Positions 9,801-18,525 of a stretch of 28,154 nucleotides of DNA are shown here, piece after piece. A model generated the notes under the pieces. That model had not been told where the DNA came from, did not search any database, and saw only the letters and a program-made list of their open reading frames with translations. The stretch comes from a virus: positions 1 through 28,154 of the IMG/VR virus record IMGVR_UViG_3300046368_000774. The stretch is one strand, 5' to 3'. Position 1 is the first letter of the stretch. Each line of letters begins with the position of its first letter. The position numbers and the translations under genes are program-made.

Positions 9801-12800
9801 GCTAAATTTCCATTGTCATCTGCGGTTGTGTATTCACATATACCATATATATTTTTTGTTGTAGTTTTATACACACCACACCTTGGATAATTATGATTCA
9901 TAAGCAAACTAATGTCTCTAGATAGTGTTTTCATTTTCCACACACGATTTACTTCAGAGAATTCAACAACAGAGTTATTTTCGTTTATTATTTTATCCAA
10001 AACATACGAATATCTCCCATCCAAGGTGTGATTTTCATTCTTAGAAAAGCAGGTTGCGTTTAAGTATGTCAAACCCTGTGTATTGATTTTTGACTTATTT
10101 GAAAATTCACCACTCTGCTTGTTGGTTGATTTTATTTTCCAAACTATTGCATTTTGAAAATTTAAATTACACGCACTTGTTTCTTGATATTGCATTATAT
10201 TAAGCAATTTTAACTTAGCTTCTATGCTATTGTATTTATCTAAAAACAATTCATCTTGTGAATCAGAGTTTATATAAACAAGTGGGATTTCATAAATAAA
10301 TTTATTATTTGTTTTAGATTTAATAGCAATCTTCCAAATTAAAAAATTGTTAAAATTTTCTTTCTCAAGTTTAAATAATAATTTGTTGGGAACTACTTTA
10401 AATCTGTTGCTAACCGATACATTTGCTTCTTGAAACTTATTACCTATTATTTGTTTGGTTGCATCGTAAACAAACCCATTTTGATCAACCGTGTTATCAG
10501 AGTTGGGTAATACTTCTTTTCCCGTATAAAACCCTTGGTTATTATTTTTGTTTGCGAGAAACCCATCTTCTAAATATTTTGTATTCGAAACTATGAAATT
10601 TAAATTTTTAATATTTCTAAGTTTCCATTTTCTAATTTCTTCATCGTAGGTTATGATCCACTCTTTGTTTTCGTTCGTATATGTAGGAATTGGGACATTA
10701 TATGCCCCAAACTTATCACAATATGAAATATCATTTCTAAATCTATATATACCATTTGCGGAAGATTGTATGGTTGTGAACCCGTTTATTCTCACATATC
10801 CCTCAGAGTATTTGTTATCGTTTATCTTAGATATTTTGTTTACATATTGCTCATCCGTTATAGATTCACCTATCTCTGATGTTTTTTCTTCATTTAGAAT
10901 TACAAAAAAGTTATTCACGGGTTCTCTGTTCTTGGTGTATGTAATTCCGTAATCTATATCACCGTCATCTTCATAGAAATTTGTAATTTGAATTTCATAT
11001 GTATCAGACGAAATGGGTGTTTCGTTTCCACATACATCAGAACGCATTACTTCTTTTATCTTTGCGTCTAAGTATAGTTCAAAATCTAAAATAGATTCGT
11101 TAGAAAAAACTATAACTTCAGTTGCGTTTAATCGTTTACTTGATGTTTTTTCTGAAGTTTGTATATTAATTTTTTTGGTGTGAATCAATCCTGTGTCGTA
11201 TTTTACCGAATCACGTCCTTCGAAATACACATTTGCAGAATTTAGTGATTTTCCGATTGTGTCACCGAGTTCAAGGTCTACGTAGTTTTGGAGTGTAACA
11301 ATTGAACTGACACTTGGTGTTGGTTCTCCTGTAATAATTCTAAGTTCTGCTTTTTCTGTGTTTGCATATCGTGAATCTGTGATTGGGTTTTCAATCTTTA
11401 TTTTTGGAGTGTCATTAAATGTTATAGTAGAATCTGTAATCCAGTTTGTTCCTGTGATTAAAAAGTTATCTGGTTTTACTCCTGTTATTATTCCTGTCGC
11501 CGTGTCTATATTAAATAGTTTATATGCCTTTATCTTCTGTGGCCAAGATGATTTCCAATTCAGGGGTCTGTTTCCATAAATCTCGACCTCTTCTTGACCC
11601 GTATATCCCCTACCACTTTTAATCAAATCAACTCCTCTAACGAACTGGGGTGTGTTGTTTATATGCATAGGTGTATGTTGAAACACCGTCTCTTTTGTTT
11701 GTCGTGTAATTAGTGTATTTTCAAAAAAGTTTTCACATTTTAGATTGGTATTTATCTCAGATTTAGATTCGAGTGATATTAAAAATATAAAATCAAAAGT
11801 ATCAAGTGACTCACCCACATAAACTAAACTATAATCTTCTTTATTGAGAATATTATTTTCAAAATTATTTATAACTTCTTCGTTTGAAATATAGTTTACA
11901 CTTTCTTTAATAGTGTTAATTAAATTACGAGTATTCGTTTTTACCTTTTCTCCATATTGGTTATATACTGATCCAGGGTGGAATTGGTTACCTCTGCTTA
12001 TTATATCACAATTTTTATATTTATTTTTATTAAAATTAAATCTAACTTTAGAACCATTAATCTTTATTGCCACACTTCCAGTTGCTTTAAAATTTATTCC
12101 TTGAGCCAAAAAGTGTATGTCTAAGATCGAGTTTGTTTTTAGTTTTATGTCGTGTGTAACGGATATATCATATACATTGGGTGAGTAAAATATATCAGTT
12201 GTTTTATGTGTATGTTTCTTTTTAATTTGACCACTGCTTAAATCGACTACATCAGAAATTCCTTGGTTTTGTATAGTATAGTCTGATATAAACTTGAAGT
12301 TGACATCATTTGAATATTCTAAAGAGTTTGGTATTTTTACTAGATTTATGTTGTCAAAATTTTTAGAGGAAAATCTAACTTGGTTGCTGTTGTAATTTCT
12401 AAAATCAAAAACCAACTTGTCTCGGTTGTCAAAACTAACCAATGAATTTATTAATCCTGATGTATAATGTGGTTTGTCACATGATTCGTATTTTTTACCA
12501 TCAAAAAAACCAACCACTCTAATATTTTTATCCGAGTCGGTTTGTTGAATCTGGTCACTACCTACCCAACCGTTTTGTAACTTACCTCTAAATGTTCCGT
12601 TTAGAAATACATATTTTTTATCTCCAGAGAATATGTAGTTATCGTTAGGTTTGCTTATGTTTTTGAAACTTGATCCTTCTGAAAAAACCCTCTCGGTTAA
12701 CTCACCTTTATATACTCCGTATAGTTCCGCATTAACCCAACCGTGTATATATGCATCACACTCAATGAATCTATCATATTTTGAAATAAAGCTAACACGA

Positions 12801-15800
12801 CCAAAATAGTCTGTGTCTCGTTGTGGTAAGTTGTCTGATTGAATTGAATTGTTAAATCCGGTACTAAACCACTCTGGTGTATTTGTGTTACTTTCTGCGA
12901 TTTTATTGCCCCCAATCCAAGTATAGTTTTCATATTGTCTGCCTTGGTTTAGTGCTAAATATTTTCCACCATCAACCGTGTTGTCTGATGCAATAATCCA
13001 TCTCACTTTTTGAGAGGAGTAAAAGACCCACCACATTCTACTTTGGTTTGTAAATACAGGAAGTCCGGAACTTCCTTTAAATTTAAATTCATATATTCCG
13101 TTTGCAGTTTCCATTCCGTCTGTAAATCCAGAAATCTGAATTCCGTCATTTAAAAATATATCGTAATTTACTAACTTACCTGTATACTGAACTCCTATTG
13201 ATTTTTTTTCTTTTATTTTTTCGACCTTAAAAAGTTTTCCTTTTTGCTCAGTAATTCCATGAACGGTAAATATGTCTCGTGTGGAATCCGTTATGTCCTC
13301 ACCCACCAACTTTCCACAATAGTTATAATCAAATGTAAACTCAGAATTGTTTTTAAAAACTTTAATGTCCGAGTCGTGTGTTAGTTTATAGTCTTCCTGT
13401 TTATTTGTGATGTATGTTCGATCATTTCCGAAGGTTGCAATGTTCTTATCAGATAAACCCACATCAAAATCAATATTTAAAATTTCAGTTATTTTTTCCT
13501 TATCAGATTTTGCGTTCTCTTCTAAGTCTATCCAAGTTGAAGACTTTATACGGGGTGGTATTATTTTATGTCTTTCTAGCAGAGAAGGTTCAATTAATAA
13601 TCCAGATATTAAATTTGCTCTCGCAGGTACTATTTTTTCTAAGTTTTCAAATAAAGAAGGATCAATGTAAGACTTGATTAAATTAAAGTACTTTTGAATA
13701 TCAAGTTTTCCAAAACCGTGTTTAAAAAATATTTTTCTCAGACCTTCTAGTTTTTTGTAACAATAGTTATATGTTTCGTGTGGGTCTCCTATAAACTCTC
13801 CTAAATTAATCTGACCGAAAAATCTGATAATTTCTTGATTCGTTATATCCGTAGGACTAAAGTATACTCCCAATGTGTTTGAATCTATTGTGTGTCTATC
13901 CTTTGATTTTTTTGTAGAACGGGAGTACGGATTTAGTTCTGCCACTTTCTCTTGCGTCTCAATTCGTATTTTATTATTGTTAAATGACTTTCCACCCATT
14001 GCAGGAAGATCACTAAGTTCACTTCTGTTTTTTCCCACGAAGTGGTAAGGATATGTAGTATTAGTAAAGTTATATGCAATTACATCCTGTTTATTTGACG
14101 AAAGTGCATAGTTTTTTATAGTACCCACTCCCATCGGTGACATGGGTGACTCAGATTGTTCAGATATAAGTGAATATGGATGATCAAAGTTTATTTTAGT
14201 AAGCAATACACTTTCTAGTTCAATATAGTTATCAATGTCGTAACCTTGATTGTTGTTTATGTGACCAATAAATCGGTTTTCTGATATAGCAGTTGTGTAA
14301 ATTCTAAGTTTATCAAGTGTTCCTATGAAGTTCGTCTGTTGATTATAGTTTCCAAAATATAAATTTTTTGTTTGTATAATATTATTTGCTGTGTACTTAG
14401 TTACTATTAAATCTTCTTGACTTGAAAACACTTCAGATGAGTCATACATTCGTTTTACATACATGGATATAACAGAATCTGTGTTGGTGTTCGATTGTTT
14501 GCTGGTTATTAATATATCATACTCAACATCATCATCAAAGTATATTGGATTAGAAAGTTTACTTGGACACACAAGAATACCATCTGTATTATAAAAATTT
14601 AAATAAAACTTTCCATAATCTTCTTTGAATGTACTATCTCGGTGAATTCCGAATTCCCAGTTTTTATTTGATTGTAAAATAGAATAGTAACCACTGTTAT
14701 TAAGATATCCGTTTTGCTTTAATTCACTGATCGTGTAGTGATTTCCGGCAACACTTCCTTCAAATCTAAAATCAAGATTGTGTTCGTCATTTCTAAATTC
14801 ACCGTTGTTGGTGTCGGAATCTTGTGAGAAACTGAATGACAGTCTCACCACCTCTCCGTTGAGTGTGTCTTGAGCTCCGATTTCTGCTAGAGTATAAAGT
14901 GGATCATATGTTCCGTCTTCTAATTTTCCTCGGTCTGAGTATATAGTTACAAATGAAGGTTCTGTGCCTGCGTTTACTTTTGGGTAAGAAAACGAAACAC
15001 CCTCTCTAAAATTTTTCCAAGATATCGCGATAACTGAGTTTTCGGTTTTCCACATTTCAGGAATAAACGAGTCTTGGTTTTTTCCTTTTGTATAAAATCT
15101 AGGTTTATTAGAACCAATGATATAGTCATCATCTGAATTAATTAACTTTTCAATTCCAACACTAGTTCCTATGTTTGCAGGTAGTGTTGCACTGTTAGTG
15201 TTTTCGAATGTTATTGTGTCATTGGTGTTTTCAAAGAACTCCCTACCCACACTAAGTTTCAACTCAACCGAAGTTTCGTTTGTGTCAGCAATTACAAAGT
15301 CTACCGGAATATCCAAATATTGATCTGCCTCATTTATTCGCAGTGCATAATCAAGAGTATCTATTTTAAAATTAGCATCCGAATCGTCTAAATCTGTGTT
15401 GTAATTTATTCCTCCATATTCACGTATTTTAAATAAATGATCAGGAATTCCATAGCATTTAAACAACGCACGGATTGAGTTTTCGGTACCTGATGTTTTT
15501 AGAATATAAGGTAAGTTGTTTAAAACTCTGCGCCAAACTCTGTCTCTATTTTCCTCAAACTTCTTGCCAATTGTAAGTTGATCTGATGTTCTTCCGGAAA
15601 GCCTGACTCCGTAAGAATTCATTACAAACCAAACTAGTTGATTTGGGATTCCTTTTTTCATTGAGTTCCTAGCACTTGCCATGTCTGTCATATTTTCAGT
15701 GTATACATGAAGAATATCAAACTGCTCTCCTATCATTCCAAGAAACAAAGTAAACTCTTCGTTTTCGTTTGTTCTTATCAAAAACTCAGGTAAACTATTG

Positions 15801-17929
15801 TAAAGTGATTCATCGTTGTATTTATCATGCAAGTCTGCCTCCTTTGCTTTACTTTTATACCAAGCAAATCCATCACTTTTCTGAAAGTCAATTATCTGTG
15901 TTGGAATTAGTTCAGGTGGAAAAATTGCAGTTCCTTCTGTGTACTCTCCTTCGAGTAAGTTAAGTTTAAACAGAGATGACTGATTTGCAAATCCAGTATT
16001 GTTTCTCTCAGTTGCCGTGAATCCCGAGTTTAAATTAGATGTACCTGAGTAAATGAATATATCAGTATCTTCTTGAAATAACTTCCACTTTGAAACTGTA
16101 TAGTCCCATATTATTTTCCAGGAATAGTTATTTTCATTTAGAAAAACTTTATCAAGGTCGTATTTTCTAGATGCGTGTAGTTTGTACAAACCATTCGCAC
16201 CATCAACTGCTCCACTGAATCCGTTTATATTAAATGATGTTTCACGTGGCCATGCATTGTTATCACTGTCATAGTATAGAAATTTATCATATGGAGTAAA
16301 TGTTTTAAAGATTTCAACAATTCCTTCATTGTACTTTCTGATATCTTCATTTTTTAATATCTCAATTGATCTGGTTGCTTCAATTGGTGTCAAAAAGCCA
16401 CTTGATACATCACTATTTAATTTATTTATTTTTCTAATTGTTTCTTGAATCTTAAATTTAAGTTTTGATATATTCGTGAGTTTTAAAACAAAATTATCCA
16501 ACCGGGCACGTGCAGAAGAAAACTTAACAAAGTTTTTAAAGTCAGAGTAATCTATGTTGAGATTTTCTACTTCCGTGTTGGTTGTCTTAAAATGGTTTTC
16601 TGCACTCTGTGCATCGTCCTCTATTAACTTAGATTCTTCTTCGTCACTGAGCGAGAACTTCTTGGTTGCGTTTGAGGTTAACTTTGTTGATATATCAGGA
16701 CCTCTCAACTTAAAGGTTGTGGAACTTTTTTCAACGGCAGACCTAAGTATAATGCTCTTTACTATATCATCTGAATACGGGTTTTGTGATATATAAAAAT
16801 TTACATCTTCTGTGATTGATTCGTCTAAAGGTGTTAGTAGTTTTATTAATAAAACATCATTTGAGTCGGTTGACAACGATTCGTCTACATAACTTGTGTA
16901 TTTCAAAAATGGAACGAACAATCCATTACCAAAGTTCATTCCGTTTAAAAGATATGTGTCAAACCTTTTTTCAAATACACTTGAAACTTCGTCTTCGTCA
17001 AACATTTGTATCATCATGTATTTGTAGAACAGTTTTAAGTCAGTGTTATTTTCCTGGACGAATCGAGAAAAAGTGTTCAGTGTGTAATCAACTAAATTTA
17101 TATAATCTGTGTAAAATCTGTCTTGTGAAAATACTTCATTATAACTTCCATATAGGTAGTTTTTATATACATCTTTTAAATTGGTATATATAGAATCTAA
17201 TTCTTTTAAGATTTGTAACTCGGTTAAAGAAAATGCCTTCTTTGCTTTGTTTATATACATTGAATAGTCGGATGTTTTTTTAGAAAACTCCTTTGATTCG
17301 AGTTCAGATACAAATGTTTTGCTTTTGAGTATATTTTCGAGTTTTTCTATTATATGAGCAACTATAGTTTGTTTGTTTAAAAAGTTCCCGTATTCAAAAT
17401 TGAAAGAAATTTGATTTGGGTTTCTTGAATTTTTAAAAGACTGAGTTACTGCTTTTATTTCCGTTCTTGATCCAGATATTTCTTTTATCTGTAGTTTATA
17501 TGGATTCTCAAACGAACCTACTATATCATTTCTATATGAAATTCTTACTTTGTACTCACCTTGCCTAAGTCCGAGTTGATTTAACTCATACTTCGGTGAA
17601 ACTAATATATTACCATCACTTGTTTTTGGATACAACGACTTTAAATAAGATATATTTTTTCTTTCAAGGACTCCTTCTGAATTTAAGTATGAGACGGCAC
17701 GGGTTGAGTAGTTTGGTGTCTGTTGAATGGTCTTCCACCCAACAAGTTCGTTGTTTTGTGTAAATGCCGAAAACTCTATTACATCTTTTGAGTTTACACC
17801 AAACAATTCCCCCGAAACTTCTCTTTCTTTTATTTTATTAAAGTCGGTGGGTGTTAAGCTACTAGATCGAATAACATTGGTATCAATGTCAAACTTAGAT
17901 GCAAATGTGTGTTGTAAAATATCAGTCAT
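6854..17929 (-). CDS. Giant 3691-aa baseplate-wedge/adhesin protein (gp7/gpI-like core)
   Basis: One uninterrupted 11-kb frame. Residues 112-162 carry a small module known from marine phage structural proteins (LGLRQGEYKVRISY...ISGSRTEIKA). Residues about 680-845 match the tail-protein-I core typical of baseplate wedge proteins (NNLPYILKTSGTENSIRALF at 804, then CYGIP at 825). Residues 960-1075 hold the SWKNFRE module repeated in the left-edge gene, followed by a LamG-like region to about 1216. Residues 1317-1456 resemble another marine structural block (GVYFSPTDITNQEII...VPARANLISGLLIEP). At least five ANG-x-Y/W-x-I modules occur at about 570, 1601, 2383, 2715 and 3176. A Pro-Thr linker lies at 3277-3332, and two FN3-like domains close the protein (3486-3691). 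Position after gp6 and the gpI-like core suggest the gp7 wedge role, but T4 gp7 is only 1032 residues. The fusion reading is inference; the open frame is observed. Confidence 0.9.
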   Translation of the reverse strand: MTDILQHTFASKFDIDTNVIRSSSLTPTDFNKIKEREVSGELFGVNSKDVIEFSAFTQNNELVGWKTIQQTPNYSTRAVSYLNSEGVLERKNISYLKSLYPKTSDGNILVSPKYELNQLGLRQGEYKVRISYRNDIVGSFENPYKLQIKEISGSRTEIKAVTQSFKNSRNPNQISFNFEYGNFLNKQTIVAHIIEKLENILKSKTFVSELESKEFSKKTSDYSMYINKAKKAFSLTELQILKELDSIYTNLKDVYKNYLYGSYNEVFSQDRFYTDYINLVDYTLNTFSRFVQENNTDLKLFYKYMMIQMFDEDEVSSVFEKRFDTYLLNGMNFGNGLFVPFLKYTSYVDESLSTDSNDVLLIKLLTPLDESITEDVNFYISQNPYSDDIVKSIILRSAVEKSSTTFKLRGPDISTKLTSNATKKFSLSDEEESKLIEDDAQSAENHFKTTNTEVENLNIDYSDFKNFVKFSSARARLDNFVLKLTNISKLKFKIQETIRKINKLNSDVSSGFLTPIEATRSIEILKNEDIRKYNEGIVEIFKTFTPYDKFLYYDSDNNAWPRETSFNINGFSGAVDGANGLYKLHASRKYDLDKVFLNENNYSWKIIWDYTVSKWKLFQEDTDIFIYSGTSNLNSGFTATERNNTGFANQSSLFKLNLLEGEYTEGTAIFPPELIPTQIIDFQKSDGFAWYKSKAKEADLHDKYNDESLYNSLPEFLIRTNENEEFTLFLGMIGEQFDILHVYTENMTDMASARNSMKKGIPNQLVWFVMNSYGVRLSGRTSDQLTIGKKFEENRDRVWRRVLNNLPYILKTSGTENSIRALFKCYGIPDHLFKIREYGGINYNTDLDDSDANFKIDTLDYALRINEADQYLDIPVDFVIADTNETSVELKLSVGREFFENTNDTITFENTNSATLPANIGTSVGIEKLINSDDDYIIGSNKPRFYTKGKNQDSFIPEMWKTENSVIAISWKNFREGVSFSYPKVNAGTEPSFVTIYSDRGKLEDGTYDPLYTLAEIGAQDTLNGEVVRLSFSFSQDSDTNNGEFRNDEHNLDFRFEGSVAGNHYTISELKQNGYLNNSGYYSILQSNKNWEFGIHRDSTFKEDYGKFYLNFYNTDGILVCPSKLSNPIYFDDDVEYDILITSKQSNTNTDSVISMYVKRMYDSSEVFSSQEDLIVTKYTANNIIQTKNLYFGNYNQQTNFIGTLDKLRIYTTAISENRFIGHINNNQGYDIDNYIELESVLLTKINFDHPYSLISEQSESPMSPMGVGTIKNYALSSNKQDVIAYNFTNTTYPYHFVGKNRSELSDLPAMGGKSFNNNKIRIETQEKVAELNPYSRSTKKSKDRHTIDSNTLGVYFSPTDITNQEIIRFFGQINLGEFIGDPHETYNYCYKKLEGLRKIFFKHGFGKLDIQKYFNLIKSYIDPSLFENLEKIVPARANLISGLLIEPSLLERHKIIPPRIKSSTWIDLEENAKSDKEKITEILNIDFDVGLSDKNIATFGNDRTYITNKQEDYKLTHDSDIKVFKNNSEFTFDYNYCGKLVGEDITDSTRDIFTVHGITEQKGKLFKVEKIKEKKSIGVQYTGKLVNYDIFLNDGIQISGFTDGMETANGIYEFKFKGSSGLPVFTNQSRMWWVFYSSQKVRWIIASDNTVDGGKYLALNQGRQYENYTWIGGNKIAESNTNTPEWFSTGFNNSIQSDNLPQRDTDYFGRVSFISKYDRFIECDAYIHGWVNAELYGVYKGELTERVFSEGSSFKNISKPNDNYIFSGDKKYVFLNGTFRGKLQNGWVGSDQIQQTDSDKNIRVVGFFDGKKYESCDKPHYTSGLINSLVSFDNRDKLVFDFRNYNSNQVRFSSKNFDNINLVKIPNSLEYSNDVNFKFISDYTIQNQGISDVVDLSSGQIKKKHTHKTTDIFYSPNVYDISVTHDIKLKTNSILDIHFLAQGINFKATGSVAIKINGSKVRFNFNKNKYKNCDIISRGNQFHPGSVYNQYGEKVKTNTRNLINTIKESVNYISNEEVINNFENNILNKEDYSLVYVGESLDTFDFIFLISLESKSEINTNLKCENFFENTLITRQTKETVFQHTPMHINNTPQFVRGVDLIKSGRGYTGQEEVEIYGNRPLNWKSSWPQKIKAYKLFNIDTATGIITGVKPDNFLITGTNWITDSTITFNDTPKIKIENPITDSRYANTEKAELRIITGEPTPSVSSIVTLQNYVDLELGDTIGKSLNSANVYFEGRDSVKYDTGLIHTKKINIQTSEKTSSKRLNATEVIVFSNESILDFELYLDAKIKEVMRSDVCGNETPISSDTYEIQITNFYEDDGDIDYGITYTKNREPVNNFFVILNEEKTSEIGESITDEQYVNKISKINDNKYSEGYVRINGFTTIQSSANGIYRFRNDISYCDKFGAYNVPIPTYTNENKEWIITYDEEIRKWKLRNIKNLNFIVSNTKYLEDGFLANKNNNQGFYTGKEVLPNSDNTVDQNGFVYDATKQIIGNKFQEANVSVSNRFKVVPNKLLFKLEKENFNNFLIWKIAIKSKTNNKFIYEIPLVYINSDSQDELFLDKYNSIEAKLKLLNIMQYQETSACNLNFQNAIVWKIKSTNKQSGEFSNKSKINTQGLTYLNATCFSKNENHTLDGRYSYVLDKIINENNSVVEFSEVNRVWKMKTLSRDISLLMNHNYPRCGVYKTTTKNIYGICEYTTADDNGNLAIELRNLTDEYEDANGVYYSYGYLETGEYLFRNNDSNWLFHTSDGGETWELRNDRLHPTLKIEQYSQIDQVGVYTNKSETLKFYINFEIDFIFENTRDFLNVDINSLQLKSDIGELLVYNKIGYEKNISDDMKLNVEVKVVNAEKISKYWSSIPCKNERSVSDFYIHNNLFLKSKNELYVDEVGFDKFKLIFGVENSKDILHTSVEYDTNLSQHSHDTPHVLENFYDNSFKTNVKYKVGDRVYHNDLMWDCTKDIPDNRSVIPGVDFDTGNYWKIFSNNYTKLCVTSIINIKKKQYKDVTQINYHDFEFSNEFVKIFKSQNQFNFGIDESVVCFSNKKYLIEKEYLPFDLAHIGTTKNTVSHGKVRTHTENSYNRNLGVSSNNNETTIDTTTGYVCGKPPIVRTYKKSDTRKTEYEKDSFWFNQDKQHIRQTEQTLIYEKPETDPIISFRFENHDTLQDITLKVTNFNSTETEDANGLYNKINRSYNNTHVFENENGYFIYKTDECWVVQKSNKFNDLQFLENVEYEYTTSETKRIDGDLNGNFGSSSGFSSQTGLIEIISNNIIEKTPTPTPEQTPTPTPTPTPTSRSNESPETPEGILTPTPVPTITPTPEIDDITPTPQETFQTDTAFLFEYGDFAITTKKYDLSKNHHLTELEIAEDLDDQRIIISGIMSLEEIQDREEILSEIPDVAKNFGMLVSNYTKMIDGRITSENINQYGWDSSNTHTNGKFRAFYMSKNQLGLLHKYDNQHIFADYGYFIKSWMGARHIAVKVLNQIDPVTELSATTGLPEGVLLSWKPSYSASYLRIEAQNENTSEWVVVVDNLSQIRATGGYLDTSLEFNEKRKYRVISIGVSGKETTSTTTVGWKLGIPDAPSSLSVSYGKYSNKIELSWDGSSLNSQFNKSDSFTILRSETNEFDDFSTYVAIANDIKETTYTDTNNLNSTLIYWYVVVANNEKTKIMTESEFNKKENWSASVAGKLS
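7932..8104 (-). repeat. Pro-Thr linker repeat inside the giant gene
   Basis: The DNA is a degenerate hexanucleotide array, seen on the plus strand as runs of GGTGTT and GGAGTT. It encodes about 56 residues of (TP)n with interruptions (TPTPTPTPTPTSRSNESPE, then TPTPVPTITPTP). Such sequences form stiff, extended, protease-exposed linkers. Here it separates the long modular part from the last 360 residues, which end in two FN3-like domains. The same type of linker is encoded at 28082-28154 in another gene. Confidence 0.85.
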
Positions 17930-17948
17930 AACCAGTTTAAGTTATTTA

Positions 17949-18524
17949 TTATGTGGGTTCGGCCGCAAACGGTGACGGGTTGAACGAATTTTCATCATCA
18001 GACGCAGTATCACTTTTGGGTAAAAATGGAAACGCATCAGAAAAATCAGCCGCATCTACACCTTCTCCGTTTTTTATTCTCTGTTCAACTATAACAGATT
18101 TCATTGCTTTGTAGTTAGTCTCCGCATCCTCTTGTATTTTAATATTGCGTTGTGATTCTCGTTCTAATACTTTCGATAATTCGTCTAGTTGGTTTTCTAG
18201 CACACCCTCACGTTTTAATTGATCCTCACTCAGTTGTTTTATATCGTCTTCTATCATAAGATTATTGTTAGAATCCGATTCATTTATAAGTTCACTGAAT
18301 GATGTATCGTAATTTTGCTCAATTTTGTTGTTAGAGAATTCTGTGATATTTTGCTTCACTACAGAAATATTGTTACTCAAATCTTCGGTGTTCATGTCAA
18401 CTAACTGATTGCCGTTTTCGTCGAGATTTTCAGTTGCTGGTGCACCTGTGAGTAAATTACTTAACTCAGTTTGATCAAAGTTTTTATTATCTAAATAGTC
18501 TGGAATGTTGTTTTGTTGGTTCAT
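17949..18524 (-). CDS. Hypothetical coiled-coil protein
   Basis: This is a 191-residue, highly charged protein I do not recognise. Residues 1-90 are rich in Asn, Asp, Glu and Ser and look disordered. Residues 92-150 form a probable amphipathic helix or coiled coil (LENQLDELSKVLERESQRNI). The C-terminus holds FSDAFPFLPKSD and ends in a Ser/Asn/Pro-rich tail. There is no signal peptide or membrane segment. It begins just after the DNRLRE-like gene stop and ends 19 bp before the giant wedge gene. An assembly cofactor or small virion component for its giant neighbour is possible, but this rests on position only. Confidence 0.72.
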   Translation of the reverse strand: MNQQNNIPDYLDNKNFDQTELSNLLTGAPATENLDENGNQLVDMNTEDLSNNISVVKQNITEFSNNKIEQNYDTSFSELINESDSNNNLMIEDDIKQLSEDQLKREGVLENQLDELSKVLERESQRNIKIQEDAETNYKAMKSVIVEQRIKNGEGVDAADFSDAFPFLPKSDTASDDENSFNPSPFAAEPT

Positions 18525-18525
18525 C

